Below are positions 24,129 through 37,205 of a stretch of 64,000 nucleotides of DNA, one piece after another. Each line of letters starts with the position of its first letter. Position 1 is the first letter of the stretch. Below the pieces are notes generated by a model. That model ran no database searches. It saw only the letters and a program-made list of their open reading frames with translations, and was not told the origin of the DNA. The position numbers and the translations under genes are program-made. The stretch comes from Mortierella alpina (lineage: Eukaryota > Mortierellomycota > Mortierellomycetes > Mortierellales > Mortierellaceae): the NCBI GenBank assembly GCA_029449245.1, contig JANATF010000003.1:930001-994000 (forward strand). Direction: 5' to 3'.

Positions 24129-27100
24129 TTAAAGATCGTGCACAGACAAGGTGTGGTTGATGATGGTTGGTCCTTTTGAGCGGCCCAAGGCTGATCCTGA
24201 TGCACTCGCCTGAGAGGGACGGGCATCCGTGGCGAGCGTAGATGAACTTGTTCGTACAGGCACGCCAAACAGCTTTGAAGAAAGTCGTGAATGCCGTGCA
24301 AGCGTGCTCTTGGCCGGTGGTCCGGGTGGTGGGTCATTCAGGTCCAGTGGGATGAAACTGCCGCTCCTCCGCCGATTTTCTTCCTTCTCCTGACGATCAG
24401 CTGCACTTGCGGAAGCAGACGAGGCGATGGTTACCGATGACACCGTGGCCTGTCCCGTCGCCAGTGGCACAATAGAGGGTGCCGAGGCTGGAATCGCAAT
24501 ACTGGCACTTGTCGTAGCGCTGGTGGTTGCAGTTGCACTGGATGAGGTCAACGGCTTCGATGACGTGGTAGCAGCCACCGTCGCTGCAGGTGTAGAGTTC
24601 GTGGAGGAGCTGGTTGGTGCGTGAGACCGCGTAAATGGATGATATTCGCTTCCTCCGCTGTGGCTGGAATAGTCGCTCAGCCTACTGCGATACGTTCCTC
24701 CGCTAGACCTACGGCCCGCCTCCAAGCTTATCCGTCGAAGCTCCCTTGACAAACGATCGTTCTCCGCTCGCATAGTGTCCCCTTGTGCTGGTGCTTCCGC
24801 TTCATTCGATGCCTGCTGCCGTAGCTGCCGACGCGAAGACTCTAAACCAAGCTCGTGCTCAGCCTCCTGATGATGATGATAAGTATCGCCGCCCTCCTGC
24901 CTATCCTCGGTTCGAGGATCCATTGGGAACGAAAGTCGGATTGGAGGTTGATGGATGGTGGCATGGGCACTATTCGCGAGCTCCACCTGCCGGCGCTCCT
25001 GCTTTGAAAGCTGCTGCTGCAGTCTCTGTTGCTGCTCTTGGAGGATCTTGGCTTCCTCGAACTGCTGATACATTTGTCGCTCCTTCTCCTCATAGAGCCG
25101 ATGCTCCTCCTCAAATTGTTGCTGCCAATGCTGCTGTTGCTGGTCAAACCGCTCCCGCTCATGCTGCTGCTCTTGGTGTTGTACCTCCATCTCGTATCGT
25201 TTCCGCTTCTCGCCTATCATGGGGCTGACAGGCTTGGTCAAAGGCCGAGTGGCTTTGTGGATCGTTATAGGCGGATAATGCTTAATCGGTCGTGCTCGGA
25301 ATGTCCTTTCCAAACTCTCCCTCTGTTCCCGCACCTAATTTTCCACAGACACATTACAACATGTTAGAGGTGGCGATGGACACAATTCACACTGTAGCCA
25401 AACACAAGTCAGCGGCGGAGACCTACCTTGTTCAGTCTCGCCGTTCTCTGCCTTAACTGCTCCAGTTCCTGCTCACGCCGCCTGACCGACTGCTGATCCA
25501 GGCTCTCTCGCGCCCTAGCGCGTTCCCCGGACAGGAACCGAAATTCGTGTGGCTGCGTCAGTTCTTTGGTGCTCTTCTTTAGCAGAAATTGAGTCGGCCT
25601 CAGTGACCGTACAGGCACGCGACGACCGAATTTTGGAGAGATGGGAACCGTCGGCTCAAAATGCGTCTTTTTGAGTGATGACGCCATGCCATGACCTGAC
25701 TTGGCGGGCGAAAGTGGCAAAAGACCCGCGAGTCGACTCGGGGGAGCTCGTATAGAATGGGATGCTGCACTCGTTCCTAGACGATCCTGCGTGCGACCAT
25801 CCAGTGTTTCCGGCGGACGCAATTCTGCCCGGCGCTGTGTTGCAAGCTTAAAAGGCACAGGGACCGTCAGGCGTTTCTATTGTACGCATAGTTTCATGTA
25901 AGAACGAGCGATTCATTCCCATTAATGACAAAAAAGTCCCACGTTTCACTCTTTCACTCCTTACCAAGAAAGGCTGCGGTCGTTTAAAGACTTGTGGCTT
26001 TCTACTCTCTGCTATCTTGACATCTCTGGTGGTTGCTGGTGCGGGTGCTAGCGTCTCCTTTGATTGGAACATAACATGCCGCCTCCTCAGCAGTTCATTT
26101 GTCGCAAATTTGAAGGGTATTGGTTGCGTCAGTGGTCTACGGAGCGACGGCTGTCCTTTAGGCAGGCTTGCTTTGGTCTGATTGCCCATACTGGATGAGG
26201 GAGCCCCAGTTCCCGAGGAGACCACAGTCTCGGGGCCGTCTCCACGCATGGGTGGTCCTAGAATAGACTTGCGAGCTCCAAGGCCAGTGGTTAATCCGAA
26301 TGCCCTGCTGGAACTTTCCGTTACTGGTCGACTGGCTGCATTATCAGATGAAAATACAGGTCGATGTGCCGACTCTGTGTTGCTCTCAGCGACCACGTCT
26401 GGTGGTACATGACGTACTTGGCCAGCGTTGGGAACGACCAATCTCTTGCTCCATGTGCTGGAGTTGTGGGTATTTTTCGCCGCATCATCGCTGGACTCGG
26501 GAGCACTCCTCTGGCTATCGCTCGTCTCATGCGATTGCTGGCGGACAGCAGGACGTCTCTGAACATTAACCTTCGCCGTTGAATTAACCAGCCTTGACGA
26601 GGCGGCTGTTGTAGCTGATACAGTTGCTGATGTTGCGGTGTTCCTGACGCGGCGCTGACTGAACTTTGGTGAGACTGGGATGGTAAGCGGTGGCTTGGCT
26701 ATCCGAGGCACACCCAAGTCGCCTGCGCCTGTGAAAACCTTTGGGTCAACGGGCCTTGCACGGAACCCAGGTGCTCGGCTTGATCTCAATAGTTCGCGCT
26801 CGTTTACTGTCGGAACCTTGTAAGGTGCCGCTCTATGAGCCATGCTCGATCTGAGGATCGATTCCACTTGCACATCCTCGTATGTTCTCCTGGATGCACC
26901 CTAAGCAATTTGAGCGACAAAATGGAGACAGTAAGAAATTGCACTTGAAACTGATCAGAACGCGTGCAATAAAAAAAAATGGAATATCTTTGAGCATACC
27001 ATTGCTTGATACTCTGTCTCCGTAGGGGCTGCATGTTCCTCTGCAACCAAATCGGACTCCTTGATACGCGTGTTGTACTCCTGTGCTGAACTTAAGTTCT

Positions 27101-28211
27101 CTGAAGCCATATCTGAAAAGTTTAGAGCGTTTTTTGAGGACGTGTCCAAACGTCCAGAGCTGTCACTTGGTCGTGATTCCTGATACCCAGGCTGGGCATG
27201 CACCTCGTGCGATGGCAATGGTGTCGATTCGAAAGTAAATGCCATATCTGCAGGCGCAAAGCTAGTATCTGCGCTCGGCCTTAGCATCGGTGAGACTCGC
27301 CGCATGGACGTTTCCTCCTCATCGTCCGCGTCAGAGGCCGTCAAGAGGTCATGGAGCGAAGGGACGTTGCTGCTATCGTTGGCTACATCCTGCACTCGTC
27401 TGAACGCTGCTCTTGGAGATTTCGTAGCACGTTGCATGATCGACTTTCTTGCAAACTCCATGGCGGATGCTGCCAATGTCTGTCTTGATTGCTGAATGGT
27501 GCTTCTCTTCTCTACATCCGACGACTCCTCATCGGTACTACTGGCGATGGTTTTTGAGGAGGTGCTCTTTTTCAAGAAGTCGTAGTAGTCAGCCCGCGGC
27601 TTCTGCTTGGGAGTTGTGCTGGGGTGATTGGGCCGCACGGAAGGAATTCTAAAACCTCCACTATCCGTTTCCGCGACACTGTCCGTGGTTCCGACGATAG
27701 TGCTCTTTGCAATGGCTGTACTCGATACAAATGAGGTCAGGTCTGCCGGTTCCTGGGTCCCTGCGCCACGGGCACCAGTGGTGTCACGCACACTGTGGAT
27801 GGCCGTGCTGCCACTGCGGTTCATTGGAACGACTCTTGTTAAAACCAACCCCTGCTGCCTTCGGGATTCTTGGGAAATTGCTGAAGACTCGTGTACCGAT
27901 ATATCGTCTGCTCCATGTGATGAACTTGGATCGGAGGCTGCTGTTGACGTGACTTGGTCCCGCTTCATGACTTTGCGAGGAGGTTGTCCTATGAACGGGT
28001 TGTTCATCGTGTCGTCGAATGACGCAGCAGCGGTTGAATTCCTGTCCTTGGTCGAAAAAGCAGACGTGTTCACCTTGCTGCCGATGCCTGTTGCCGAAGA
28101 CAGCGCGGACAGTGCGCCGATGGAACGCTGTGATAAACGCCCTTGCATGCCGGCCGGGGGTCCCATCCCCGCAGCATTGGGTTTTAAGAGTTTGCCTGTG
28201 TGGGTGTTCAT
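24129..28211 (-). CDS. TPX2: TPX2-like spindle assembly factor
   Basis: Four exons (27000-28211, 25965-26900, 25427-25876, 24129-25334) encode 1267 residues. The first 400 are Ser/Thr-rich and probably disordered. TPX2 signatures follow: KPPLTIPVSPKF (about 475), the motif IPFKFATNE with RRR and F (about 660), VPVPFKLATQRRAEL (about 722), VPISPKF (about 794), HEFRFLSGERARARE (about 821) and TKPVSP (about 900). A Gln/Glu-rich coiled coil comes next, then a low-complexity tail. Human TPX2 ends with a PLTVPVSPKFS motif and has PF-x-AT-x-RA repeats, so the match is specific. TPX2 binds microtubules, activates Aurora A and is regulated by importin. The start is the first in-frame ATG; the frame is open upstream without an ATG, so a short upstream exon is possible. 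Confidence 0.82.
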
Positions 28212-28448
28212 TGCAGGAGAGAGACCCTGACCTTTGCGCCGGGATGGGTCTGTTACTGCTAGTCCTGCCACCTTTCCTGTTTCCAAAGCCAATGTCCAGG
28301 AGGCTTGCTGCGTTAAAGGGTGCTGGCAATCGAAATCAAAGCAAAGCGACTGGGATTGAGAAGGACAGAGCGTCCTGCTGTGAAGACCCAGTCAAAAAAC
28401 GCGTTTATGCATTGAGGTCACGTGTGGGTTTATTACAATAAGATCTCT

Positions 28449-31400
28449 TCAAGCGTGCTGCTCCTCCATGGGTGATTCTGGGATACCCTCGTTCTTGATG
28501 CCCAGACCCTTTCCAAGCTCTTTCGTCGGGGTGGTGGGAAGAGTCCTCGAGGTCCTTGTTTTGCTTGGGGCGCGTTTGGTGATTCCAGACATCGAGATGG
28601 ACCTAGACTTCCTTGTGGGGCCAACAGAGGGGCGCTCCATCTTGGATTTTGAAGACAGAGACGAGCTGAAAGACTGGCGTCTTGGCATAGTACCGACCGA
28701 TGCCAAAACAGGGCTGCTCGGACTTACAGGCGAGTGGATGCGAAGACCCGCCATTTGCGCCTCATGATCCTGATCGTATTGGTCCTGTTGCTGCTGTTGC
28801 GTGTACTGAGTGTAGGGCGATCCATATGGGTAGTGTCCACCTTGAGCATGGCTTTGAAGCTGAGGAAGGCGGTTCAGGGAAGAGTTGGAATTTTCCGTTC
28901 CCGAGGACAGGAAACCAGGCGGGCTATATACATCCGGCGATACTGATGCTGTTGAGAACCCATGCTGAGCCTGTGGGGTTATGTACGCATGTGGGTGGTG
29001 AGGTTGCGAGGTTTCGATCTGTCCAGGGTGCTGCACAGCAGGCGACAGTGGGCTGCTTGAATATGACTCGGAGTTGTGGCGCTCATAATAACTACCATCC
29101 TGGGGTTGTGTAGCGACGTGAGAAGCGGAACCCAGGGACTGGTATTGGTAGGAAGACCCGTAGCCATAGTTGGGATAGTACGGATATTCGCTGACAGGCG
29201 AGCCCACAGGACCACCGCCATTGCTGCTGATGCTGTCGTTCCTGTAGGCGTACCGCCCATCCATAGGCTGCACTGTTGTGCCTGCACCATCCTCGTTGTC
29301 GGCATAGTGGCCGGGCGAGCGACCACGGACGACCAAGGGTGCTGAAAAGGAGCTTGCGATCATAATCAACTCGCCCATCTCTGTCTCGGCAAACAAATCC
29401 ACGCGCACCTGGTAGTATTGCTGGGCGGCCCTGCGCTTGCCGTTGTTGGCCGTTGCAGTTTTAAACTGAACTCTCTCGAACGTAATCACATGAGGATTTG
29501 AGCCCGCAGACGCATTCAGGCTAAGGTCGCCGCCGGCGCGGACGGGAGTTGGGCTGGGTGTGATTTGAGGGCCTTTGTCACGCTTGGGAGTGTGCTGGAC
29601 TAGCTCAATGGTCTTTTCGCCATTCTGTATTTGGGCTCCAATGCAGATGAGGAACTTTTGCACCTGAAGGAGCTCACCATTCCGCTCGAGAAGGCAAGGG
29701 ATCTCTGGCTGGATTGAGGTGTCGATGCCGACGACTGAGAAGGAGGCACTCAGCTGAAAGTAGTTGCGGCGGTAGCAGGTCCAGTCATTGGCAGCCAAAA
29801 AGAATCCGCGGTCAATCTTGGCTCCGATCCGAATAGTCATACTATAGGCGAGCAAAAGATAGAGAGGCGTGTTAGGGAAGCGGCTTCTCGTGCGTGCGTT
29901 ATTTCTCGCAGTGAGACTAGTAGTATCCTTTCAAGTATAAACTTGCCTGCTGGATTGGTCCATGGTGAAGAGATTGAAATGTTGCTGTGCTGGGTAAAAG
30001 TACGGGCTCTCGTGCGATGCAAAGACCTCAGAACGTCGTTTAGTGCGAGGTGTAGCGGGTGTGGTTGGTGACGGTGCTGATGTAGAGTAGGCCAGGCTGG
30101 GGTCCCGGCCGTCAGGGGTCATAGGCATACCCAGTGCATGCCCTCCAGCTTCTGGACTTTCAGGCTGGTCGTCAATGCTACCGTGGTGGTTACTGTACGA
30201 GTTGTTCCTATTGTTCAAAGGGAGGACGCATTTGTGAGCTACAATACCGAAGACGGTGTGGGAAATTTGAGCTAGGGTTGATTGGGCCGGCAACGCAACG
30301 GATCACTTTAGAAACTTTTTAGCCGGCTCCCTGTCGCTCAGTGCTGCCTGTTCAGTCCACTATCGCTTCACTTCCATGATGAGAGCATATAAAACACGAT
30401 CGAGGAAAGGCAGGTAACTCCATTCCGATATCGACCTGTTCATTCACAGGTGAGCACGCAACTCTCTTTCGCCCGCTTCCAGACAATAACCTCAAACAAG
30501 TTTTTGAGTAATCGTCTCTTCTCAGGGTCCTCTTCAGCTCAGTTTCAAACGAACTGGCAAAGAACTATGGTGTGAGCAGATAAGTGCTGTACCATGGCTG
30601 TCGTACCACCAAGTCTTCCCAGCAATCCTGCTCATCTTTTTTCTTTCCGTTCGCTCTCACTAAACGGACACGCAAAAGAACGTGAAGGAGTGTTCCCCGC
30701 ATGTGACCCGCACACTGAGTTTTTAAGGTACAGGACATCCTCTCGTCCGAGTTCTAAATTCATTCTCCTACTGCGTGCTGTCACAAGGAAAAGAAAACCC
30801 CCCTTACATCTCCTTCCTCTTTCGGCACATACGTTCCGTCGCCATCGTACTGTCGCACCAAGATTGTTAAGCGTTGACAGCGAAAAATAAAAAAGAAGAA
30901 ACTGATCCCCTTCCCACGGTCACCTCGACTACTTTCCTATTTCTAGGAATTTCACGCCTTTTTTTTTTACTTTACCTTGAGTAATGTACTGACGAGGAGG
31001 AGGAAGAGTACGATCCATTGCTGGCGAGGTTGTTGTTGTTGTTGCTGTTGTTGCCATTGCTGTTGCCATCCACTTTTCCGGCCGGGATCGGATAGTTGGG
31101 GTAGAAGTTGCTATGACTGTTCCCGTCCGAGGAAGGACTCCTTTTTTTTTTCCAAAAAGTGGGCAAAAAAAAAAAGGTTTTATGAGAATTCAATATTCAT
31201 CGATCTTATCCGCAGGATAGCAAGATCACTTTTTTCAGACGGGATGGCTCACTCGAATCTATCCCATGTCAACTCCCCATGTTGTGGTATATTTCTTTCT
31301 CGATCGGATATCCCTCATCCATCAACGCTCTCTCCCATGGCTGCCCGTCATTGCCCTCCCGCTTTCATTTGATACCGATGGAAAGATATGCCAGTGGGAA

Positions 31401-32308
31401 AAGCCTTTTTTTTTGGTTGTTTTTTTGCTCAATTGCTTCGTCCCCGAGCCTAGTGCTACACGAGATTGTCGATGCGTATTTTTTATCATTCTTGGTCCCA
31501 CTGACCACCCTTGTGCAACAACCTTGCCATGAACACAACGATTGCCTCGAGAGTGAGAGGTGAACACGGCAACACAGCACAATTACACCCCTGACAAAGA
31601 CGCAGAACCCTGTAATACCTGTCGAACATTCTCAAAATGGCCTCGTAATAAGATAATTCCCCTCCCAAATGATGAAAAGCATTTCACTTACAAAGGATGC
31701 TGATAGTGCTCTTGAGGGTATGAGGTGTGGTGCGCGTGGTATGATTGGGTATGATACTGGCCTTGAGCTTGGTCGTAGCCGTAATGGCCATGCTGCTGCT
31801 GTTGATAGAGACTGCTGGCACCAACGGGCGAAGGTGACAACGCGGGGGAGGTCGGAGACGTGAGAGAGTTGTGTATGGCCGCGGACTGAGCATGGGAATG
31901 AACTCCATTGCTCGTGCCATTGCCATTGGCTGGCATGCCGTTCCCAAAGGAAGCGGTCTGGATAGGAGGCGGAAGGTATGTTCCGCCGGCAGCGGACCCG
32001 TGAGGGTAGTGAGATGGAGAGGAGGCTGGGGGAGTTGATGAATGATGACTGTATCCATTACTGTTGTTGTAATGGGGCTGCTGCTGCTGCTGCTGTCCTT
32101 GACTGTAGTACTCTTCCGAGTATCCGTTACCGTGGGCCTCGACATAATGCTGGCGCAAGGGATTGCTGTTTCCGATGTAGTCCATCGCTTCAGCGGACCG
32201 AGGCTCGGCCCTGTCTTGGTATTCGGGGTGGTGTTTGGAGGCATTGGAGGCCGAGCGGTCTCGGGCAAGCTCGCCGAGTCCGACAGCTGGGGAGGTAGCG
32301 GTCGTCAT
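28449..32308 (-). CDS. Ndt80/PhoG-like transcription factor
   Basis: Four exons (31692-32308, 30976 to about 31140, 29947-30207, 28449-29841) give about 811 residues. Residues 1-300 are Ser/Gln/Asn/His-rich and probably an activation region. The Ndt80-like DNA-binding domain runs from about 330 to 510: FNLFTMDQSS, then IRIGAKIDRGFF, WTCYRRNYFQLSASF, HVITFERVQFKTATAN, and RRAAQQYYQVRVDLFAE. The tail is Tyr/Ser/Pro-rich. In fungi this family includes Ndt80 (meiotic middle genes) and PhoG/VIB-1; which group this belongs to cannot be told. The third intron (29842-29946) uses a GC donor in the context AG|GCAAGT; the frame is restored only with that donor. The exon 2 acceptor is uncertain (31140 or 31116, both in frame). 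Confidence 0.85.
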
Positions 32309-35300
32309 GTCTTGTGCTAAGGGCTGTGTAGTGTGCCGGCAGAGGAGAGGAGGAGAGGAGGACGGGGAGGACAGGGCTGTCAGTAATCAGGAGGGTCACT
32401 TTGGCCAGGCTTTGTGGGGAAGGGGCAGACATGGAACAGAAATGTGTGATTGAGAAACTACGGGACAGGGGAAACAAACGTCTGCAGGCGGTGGATCTTC
32501 CTGTGAATATTTCGCATGATCGCGATCCCCTTGGCGCACAACCCTCCCTCCCCCAGTCTACCCATCACTCTTTTCTCTTGTCACCGGCGGTCGAGCTCTT
32601 GACACAGAGAGAGGTTAGCACCGGGGGGAAAGCGCGCCTAGTCAAGGACGCCGGGGCACATGCGGAAAGCACAACACATACAATAGAAACACAGAGCAGC
32701 AGAACGACAGCCGATAACAAAAAAATGTCGGGTGGAAGGGCTAATGGCACAAAAGTGACAAGTTTGAAATGACTGAATCAGAACACGGACCTGGTGTGTG
32801 ACAGGAATGTTTGTCAAGAATGCCAACGCTGATGGCAGGTGTTCTCGGTTCGATTTGATTACACGAGTGCAGAATGAAGGAGAGTGAATGAGAGTCGTGT
32901 GCAATGAGGTCGTAAACGTGAAGGAGAGTGACTACAGGGCGAGGCTGAAGAAGGCTGAAGGGTGGGAGAGAAGCAAGAGTGCAGCGAAGCTAAGGAGGAA
33001 CGGAAAGAAAAGAAATATAAAAAAAAAAATGTCGTCTGGGAAAAATAAGAAAAAAGAACAAACGGGCAGGCGTTCAGAGGGGAAGCGGCCGTTCCTTGGA
33101 CAGAGTTGCTCGGTCCCAACCAAGGGACCCGCAAATGCACTGGCGGTTGCGCACCTGTCACTAAGATGCGCAGGGTTGGAAGGGGATGCACAATCGACCA
33201 TGGACCACAGATAATGAGCCATTGGTAGCGAGGAGACGCGGAACGTCAGAGCAGGAGCAGGAGCAGGAGGGTAGCCAAGGGCGAACGGACGATAACACTT
33301 TCACAAGAGCAACGAGAAAAATAAGCATCTCTTGCAGTTAGTCATGCCAATTGCTATTCAATTGCATGCCATTCAGTCTACAATTCAATCCCAGGGTCGT
33401 GTGTATTCTTGCTATTCTTTCGTGGAGATTTTGACAAGTCCGTTCGCTTCTGCGGGCCACATAAAATAAAGAGCAGTAGACACAACGACCAGGCAACGCT
33501 TTCTCAAATGTCTATTCATTCCGATTATTTGTGCGCATATACCAGTTTTCTGCGCTCTTCTTCTCACGTTCAGTCGAATCTAAATGAAAGCTCAGTCTTT
33601 ATCGCATTCTGCTGTCCGAAGAGTACCAGGGCCACCTCGGCTGATTATTGCACGGCCGTTGGACCTAGCGTAGGTAGAGATAAAGCTCAACTCCTTTCCC
33701 ATTCGTCCCATATCCTCTGCAAGTTCTTCCCCCATAAAACAATGTGAGGATTATGATGGTGAGGATTGGGAGGATTGTGAGGAAAGGGTGTGGCGACATG
33801 GTCAAAAAAAAAGTGAACTGGCAACCTACTGACATGTACTCTGACGATTGAATACGCAATCCTGCAAAAGGAACTTCCACAACAAAAAAAACAAACATGC
33901 AGGCACAGATATGAACAATATTCTGCTTGAACTTTGCATTTCGTAGTAATAATAGTTCATCCAGACCCAAGGAGAGGACATGCACCTCGCCCTCGCCCGA
34001 GAATCACAGTGTGATGGTGCAGTAGTGTAGAGAATTCGCAGGTACCGTGTTTGAAAAGTATAAGCATCCTCCCCTGGTTCAATGCTGAGACACTTAACAA
34101 GTCCAGATTCCCCTCTCTTTCCTGTATATTGGCCGCGTTTCAGCAATGAAAGAGCAGACGCGCCCGATCTCGTTCTTGTATTTTGCGGTGCTTTCCGGTG
34201 TGATAGATGTGTGTATTACGTTCAACCAAAAAAAGAAGGGAAAAGGGATGAACGCGACTTGAACGCGTTTGAGGTCACTAAGCAATGTGGCCATGTCATT
34301 GGCGTGGGTGTCGATTTCTTTCTCTCTCTTTTTTTTTTCTACTTTCACTTTGAATCATGCCTCGTACCATGCGCCCCGCAACTCTGCATGCAGAGGAAGA
34401 ATCGCTCGAGGTGGATATGGGAACAGAATGCTACATTCATGAGCGCGCGGCTATCTGGCGCGCCTTCCAATCGAATGGAGACAATTTCACTCGACCGATG
34501 AGCTAGAGTCTATGTATTGTAATGCATTGGGGCACGAAGGCTTCTTTTCTTTTTGCCAAAGCGCGTTGATAGACCGATTCATTTGGACGGTATTAGTACC
34601 TTGCCTTTAGTTTGTGTCCACTACAGACTCGGTCATCCTCCTTGATGATGAGGGGTCACTGTGCAAACCAAAGACAAGCAAGACAGGGAGGAGCACAGGA
34701 GTAAACAACTAGATACATTGCACAAACTTTTGAAGAGTATACGAAGGAAAATTGACAGCTCAATTAAAGGACACCTCCTTGACCAGGACAACTTGGTGGC
34801 CCGGCACAATTTGTAAAGAAAAAACGATATAGCGATGAAGTCAATAGAGCTATCTTAATCAAAATGGCAAGAGCTACGGGACATGGCACGCATCTAACGC
34901 AGCAGATATGTTGGGTGTATGGTTGCAAATGCATAACCGGACCTATCGCCTCTTTCCATTCTACCAATTGAGTACAAGAGCACTATTAAGCCGGAAGGCG
35001 CAAAGAGCAGTGATTTGTTTTCATGACCTTGTGCAAAAAAAAGAGAGTGAGAAAAAAGAGACAGAGACAGGGAGAAACCGAGTTCGACATGCACCCCTGA
35101 AATCCATGGTCTACTTTGCCGTCGCTGTCTGTCCTCATACAGGAAACATGCCCATAACTGATATCTTCTCAGCGCCAGAACCACATTCTTGGAGACGCAT
35201 TTCTGAACGCTCTTCGCAAGGACTCCCGCACGTGTATTCTGTGTTCTAACGATGGCTGCAAGTTAATATAAAAAATGCGCATGGGATGCGCTTGTTACGT

Positions 35301-37172
35301 GGTTCTATGAGAGACAGAATGACAGTAACTCCTATTATGCCAATGGTCCCCTCGTATTTCTTTGGCCGTCAGCGCTCGACTTTTTACTTGTTGTCGTGCA
35401 CCATCATGGCCCGGCACACGAACCACACATTAAAGGTCCGATCTGTTCTTTTTTTATTGTGCAGGCAAGACATCTGCCTGTAAAAAAAAGTGTGGGGAAT
35501 CGAGGGCCGACACCCCCTCCAAGCTAGGTATATTATACTCTATGGCCTAAGAGAGGACTAGACCATGGAAAATGACAAGATGATGGGTACTGAAAAGCTG
35601 TTAATGCGACACGATCTCCAATATGACTTGCGAAGCCAGCCATAAGCCGTTTTCGCGGCCAAGATGAGCAGGGGCGAGGCAAGTAGCCAATGACGAGACA
35701 TTGTCTAGACTTTTTCAGACAAGCTCTTCGGGAACCAATTTTCTGCCGATCGTTTTTTTTTTGTCATTTATTTGGCAGATCATCTCCGAGGTTGATAACC
35801 TATGGTACATTTTTTTATCTCTCATACCTGCGGCAATTATTGGCGAAAAACGGCCGAATCTTTGACCTTTCGAGCAAGCTATCACCGACTTTCACACCTG
35901 AGAAAGGTACCTTGATTTTGTTGGTCCTTGATTTCGCGGCTCATCCTCTTAACTCGCCTTATCAAAGTCTAGGGAGATAGTGAGAGAAAGGAGACTACTG
36001 GGATACAGCGATCAACCCTTTTTTTTTGACAGGATGTGAAATTGCACGGCTTGGGCCGGGCGCACAACACTTTTGTGAGTATCACAGACAACAATAACGG
36101 GACACTCAACGTTCAGAACGTCTAGACTTTTGTGTTCCTTAGACCGGGCCGTGGAGCCAACGTCCATCGGGGATATCTTCGGAGGAAAAATGAGGGATGT
36201 CCTGTGAGACACCTTTTGCATGTTATTACAAGGAATTTCAGCCAACAGGTGAAGCTGAAGATATCCTACGGACGAGTTATAATACTTGCTCAGCAGAGCG
36301 ATGGTATGTCCCTTTCGTAACACACGCGATAATGCAAGACAACAGTCTCCCCCTTTCAATCGCAAGAAAAAAAACCACAAAAAAAACTTTCAAGTTCCGC
36401 GGAATGACCACCCTGCTAGCGCGCATCGATGGTAGGAGCGGTAGCTGTCAGCCCTTCAAATGTCTTTGTCCAATTATCAGAACACAAACAGAACTCAACA
36501 TGCATTATAGTCTACCGACGGGTCCTTTGTTCTGTCTTTTTTGCTCTGAAGAGAAGCAACGGAAGGGCTCTTATTTTACCATTGTTTGTTTTCTTGTGCG
36601 GAATGCATGCCGTAGCACATTATTTAATATTCGCTTCGCGGTGACTGACAAACAGACGCCGGCTCAATAACGGGATATCTCGCTGGGAAAGCAGCGATAT
36701 AGTTCGAAGCCTGTGTGTGCTGCTGTAGACTTCCTGCTGTCCGGTTGCAGGAACAGGCACTTGTGCGTCCTATCCGTGCGCGCCGTCTTTGCTTCGCAAT
36801 TAACTTTTTTTCTTCTGTTGGCCATACCTTGAGGGGTACAGTACATGTGCCTGACACAGTGCTTTCCTCCGAAACGCACTCCAAGTTTGTCACTGTTGCA
36901 TTGTCAAGGCGTCGGTACGGCCCACCCTTTTTACCTCCTTGCCCTTGTCTGCCTCCTGTCATCTATCTTGTTCTTATGTTATCGGCATGAAGATCGCATC
37001 GCAAGTACTTTCATGCAATCTTAAAATATTATTCAGCGAGTGAGCTTGAAACTTAAGCTACGATTCTAGTAGGAGCGAAATAAACTTCGTTTCATCATGA
37101 ATGGCATCTCATCGACTGAAGCTACAACAGTGGAGGGTAACACCGCAGGATAGCAACAGGAGCTGCTATCAA

Positions 37173-37205
37173 GATTACGATGGGCTATCAAATCGCATCG
37201 TAATC
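37173..37205. repeat. Perfect 10-bp inverted repeat (hairpin)
   Basis: The arms gattacgatg (37173-37182) and catcgtaatc (37196-37205) are exact reverse complements, separated by 13 nt. The hairpin is isolated in non-coding sequence. Confidence 0.8.

Noticed and set aside
28212-28292. Extension of TPX2 upstream of 28211
   Set aside because: The frame stays open but contains no ATG; without a transcript the first ATG was used.
30208-30293. Start of the Ndt80-like gene at a non-ATG codon near 30293
   Set aside because: There is no ATG, and two upstream exons join in frame to give a start ATG at 32308.
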